DNA from: Paracoccaceae bacterium
GTDB lineage: Bacteria; Pseudomonadota; Alphaproteobacteria; Rhodobacterales; Rhodobacteraceae
Direction of reading: 5' to 3'
Assembly (NCBI GenBank): GCA_015487335.1
Contig: WFPZ01000302.1
Location: 1 to 9,952, forward strand
Length of the DNA: 9,952 bases
The first letter of the stretch is position 1; every line of letters begins with the position of its first letter. The position numbers and the translations under genes were made by a program. The notes under the pieces are model-generated. The model was not told where the DNA came from. It saw nothing but the letters and a program-made list of their open reading frames with translations, and did no database searches. This document shows positions 8,911 to 9,952 of the stretch, one piece after another.

Positions 8911-9699
8911 ATGCCATTCACCCTCGCCACCTGGAACATCAACTCGGTGCGCTTGCGCGAGCCGCTGGTGGAGCGCCTGCTGCGCGAAGAGGCCCCCGAC
9001 ATCCTGTGCCTGCAGGAATGCAAGAGCCCGGTGGAAAAGATTCCGCGCGAGCGTTTCGCGGCCCTGGGCTACCCCTACATGGTGGCGCGCGGGCAGAAGG
9101 GCTACAACGGTGTGGCGATCCTCTCGCGCCTGCCCATCGAGGATGCGGGCGATCTCGATTTCGCCGGGCTGGGCCAGGCCCGGCACGTGGCAGGGCGGCT
9201 GGAAAACGGGGTGCTGATCCACAATTTCTACGTTCCCGCAGGCGGTGACAAGCCGGACCGGGAAATCAACGAGAAATTCGGCCAGAAGCTCGACTATCTT
9301 GCCGACATGCGCGACTGGTTTCGCGCCGAGCGGCCCGAGCGGGCGATTCTGGTGGGCGATCTCAATATCGCCCCGCGCGAGGATGACGTGTGGAATCACA
9401 AGGCGCTGCTGAAGATCGTCAGCCACACCCCGGTGGAGGTGGAGCACCTCGGCGCGGCCCAGGAGGCCGGGCGCTGGGTGGACGTCACGCGGCGCGACAT
9501 CCCCCGGGGGCGGCTCTATTCCTGGTGGAGCTACCGCGCCCGCGACTGGGACGCCGCCGACAAGGGCCGCAGGCTCGATCATGTCTGGGCTACCCCCGAC
9601 ATCGCCGCCGCGGCCCATGGCTCGCGCATTCTGCGCGCAGCCCGCGGCTGGGAGAAACCTTCCGATCACGCGCCGGTTTTCGCCACCTTCGATCTGTAA
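8911..9699 (+). CDS. xth: Exodeoxyribonuclease III (AP endonuclease)
   Basis: The 262-residue enzyme belongs to the ExoIII/APE endonuclease-exonuclease-phosphatase family. It cuts DNA at abasic sites and removes 3' blocking groups in base excision repair. The catalytic motifs are complete: TWNINSVR (7-14), metal-binding E36 in LQECK, GDLNIAP (149-155) with D150 and N152, RRLDHVWA near the C terminus, and SDHAP (251-255) with the catalytic histidine at 253. Length is normal for the family. The start at 8911 is chosen from Shine-Dalgarno spacing. A longer frame starting at 8800 overlaps the regulator stop but would translate through the terminator and is rejected. The thioredoxin-fold gene follows after 82 bases on the same strand. 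Confidence 0.95.
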   Translation: MPFTLATWNINSVRLREPLVERLLREEAPDILCLQECKSPVEKIPRERFAALGYPYMVARGQKGYNGVAILSRLPIEDAGDLDFAGLGQARHVAGRLENGVLIHNFYVPAGGDKPDREINEKFGQKLDYLADMRDWFRAERPERAILVGDLNIAPREDDVWNHKALLKIVSHTPVEVEHLGAAQEAGRWVDVTRRDIPRGRLYSWWSYRARDWDAADKGRRLDHVWATPDIAAAAHGSRILRAARGWEKPSDHAPVFATFDL

Positions 9700-9781
9700 C
9701 CGGCGTGAGCGGCCGCCTTGCAACCTGGCGGCCGATGCTCCATCTAGCAGGCAACCGAAGTGATATTGAGGAGCCGTGCCG
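9700..9781 (+). other. Spacer between xth and thioredoxin gene with hairpin
   Basis: CGGCCGCC (9710-9717) pairs with GGCGGCCG (9727-9734) around a 9-base loop, shortly after the xth stop. No T run follows, so it is not a standard intrinsic terminator; it could stabilise the xth mRNA 3' end. GAGGAG (9768-9773) is the ribosome-binding site of the next gene. I see no clear promoter, so co-transcription with xth is possible. Confidence 0.5.
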
Positions 9782-9952
9782 ATGTTGGAGCTTGGCCAGA
9801 ACGCAAACGCAAATGCCGCAACCGGTGACCTGATCAAGGACGGCACCGAAATGACCTTCATGGAAGACGTGATCGAGGCCTCCAGGGAGGTGCCCGTCAT
9901 CGTCGATTTCTGGGCGCCGTGGTGCGGGCCCTGCAAGACGCTGGGCCCGGCG
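9782..9952 (+). CDS. Thioredoxin-fold protein, probably YbbN/CnoX co-chaperone (partial)
   Basis: The first 57 codons are present and the gene runs off the right edge in frame. The protein has a short N-terminal extension (about residues 1-23), then TFMEDVIEAS and PVIVDFWAPWCGPCKTLGPA. The redox motif WCGPC is at 47-51, so both active cysteines are present. The DLIKDGTEMTFMEDVIEAS lead-in is typical of the alphaproteobacterial YbbN/CnoX type, where a thioredoxin domain precedes a TPR-like domain and the protein acts as a redox-regulated holdase. That C-terminal part lies outside the window, so a plain thioredoxin is not excluded. GAGGAG (9768-9773), 8 bases upstream, supports the start at 9782. 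Confidence 0.85.
   Translation, partial: MLELGQNANANAATGDLIKDGTEMTFMEDVIEASREVPVIVDFWAPWCGPCKTLGPA

Noticed and set aside
9710..9734. Hairpin after xth as an intrinsic terminator
   Set aside because: The 8-bp stem is strong, but it is followed by GATGCTCC-type sequence with no T run, so only a structural hairpin is claimed.

Overview
The window is a GC-rich piece of bacterial chromosome carrying ordinary, mostly conserved genes. It looks alphaproteobacterial, most likely Rhodobacterales. The evidence is a porin start of the Rhodobacter type, a DUF3576 lipoprotein beside leuS, an lptE-holA pair directly behind leuS, a RibA with a long extra N-terminal domain, and a CenR-like OmpR-family regulator followed by xth and a thioredoxin. 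The assignment rests on recognised protein sequences and gene order, not on a marker RNA. I see no tRNA, rRNA, CRISPR array, insertion sequence, integrase or prophage gene.

Left part (1-5686). The first 106 bases are the 5' end of a leftward porin gene. A 243-base divergent spacer separates it from a rightward DUF3576 lipoprotein gene. A compact rightward cluster follows: leuS, lptE, holA and a glutathione S-transferase family gene. leuS overlaps lptE by 14 bases, lptE overlaps holA by ATGA, and the GST gene starts within about 10 bases of the holA stop. The cluster joins tRNA charging, lipopolysaccharide transport, replication clamp loading and a small thiol-transferase-type protein. Their shared features are essential or housekeeping roles and tight packing, not one pathway.

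Middle part (5676-7956, leftward). ribA (GTP cyclohydrolase II, riboflavin synthesis) is followed 16 bases later by a flavoprotein of the HI0933/PP_4765 type. A flavin-making enzyme and a flavin-using enzyme therefore probably share a transcript. The flavoprotein gene meets the GST gene tail to tail with an 11-base overlap and no room for a terminator.

Right part (8117-9952, rightward). An OmpR/CenR-like response regulator gene ends before a strong intrinsic terminator. xth (exodeoxyribonuclease III) starts only 30 bases after that terminator, with its Shine-Dalgarno sequence in a hairpin loop. The last 171 bases are the start of a thioredoxin-fold gene, probably the YbbN/CnoX co-chaperone type.

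I did not find a convincing new biological system. The points most worth a second look are the terminator hairpins placed directly in front of leuS and xth, the hairpin that displays the xth ribosome-binding site, the non-canonical N-terminal domain of RibA, and the uncharacterised DUF3576 lipoprotein at the head of the leuS-lptE-holA cluster.
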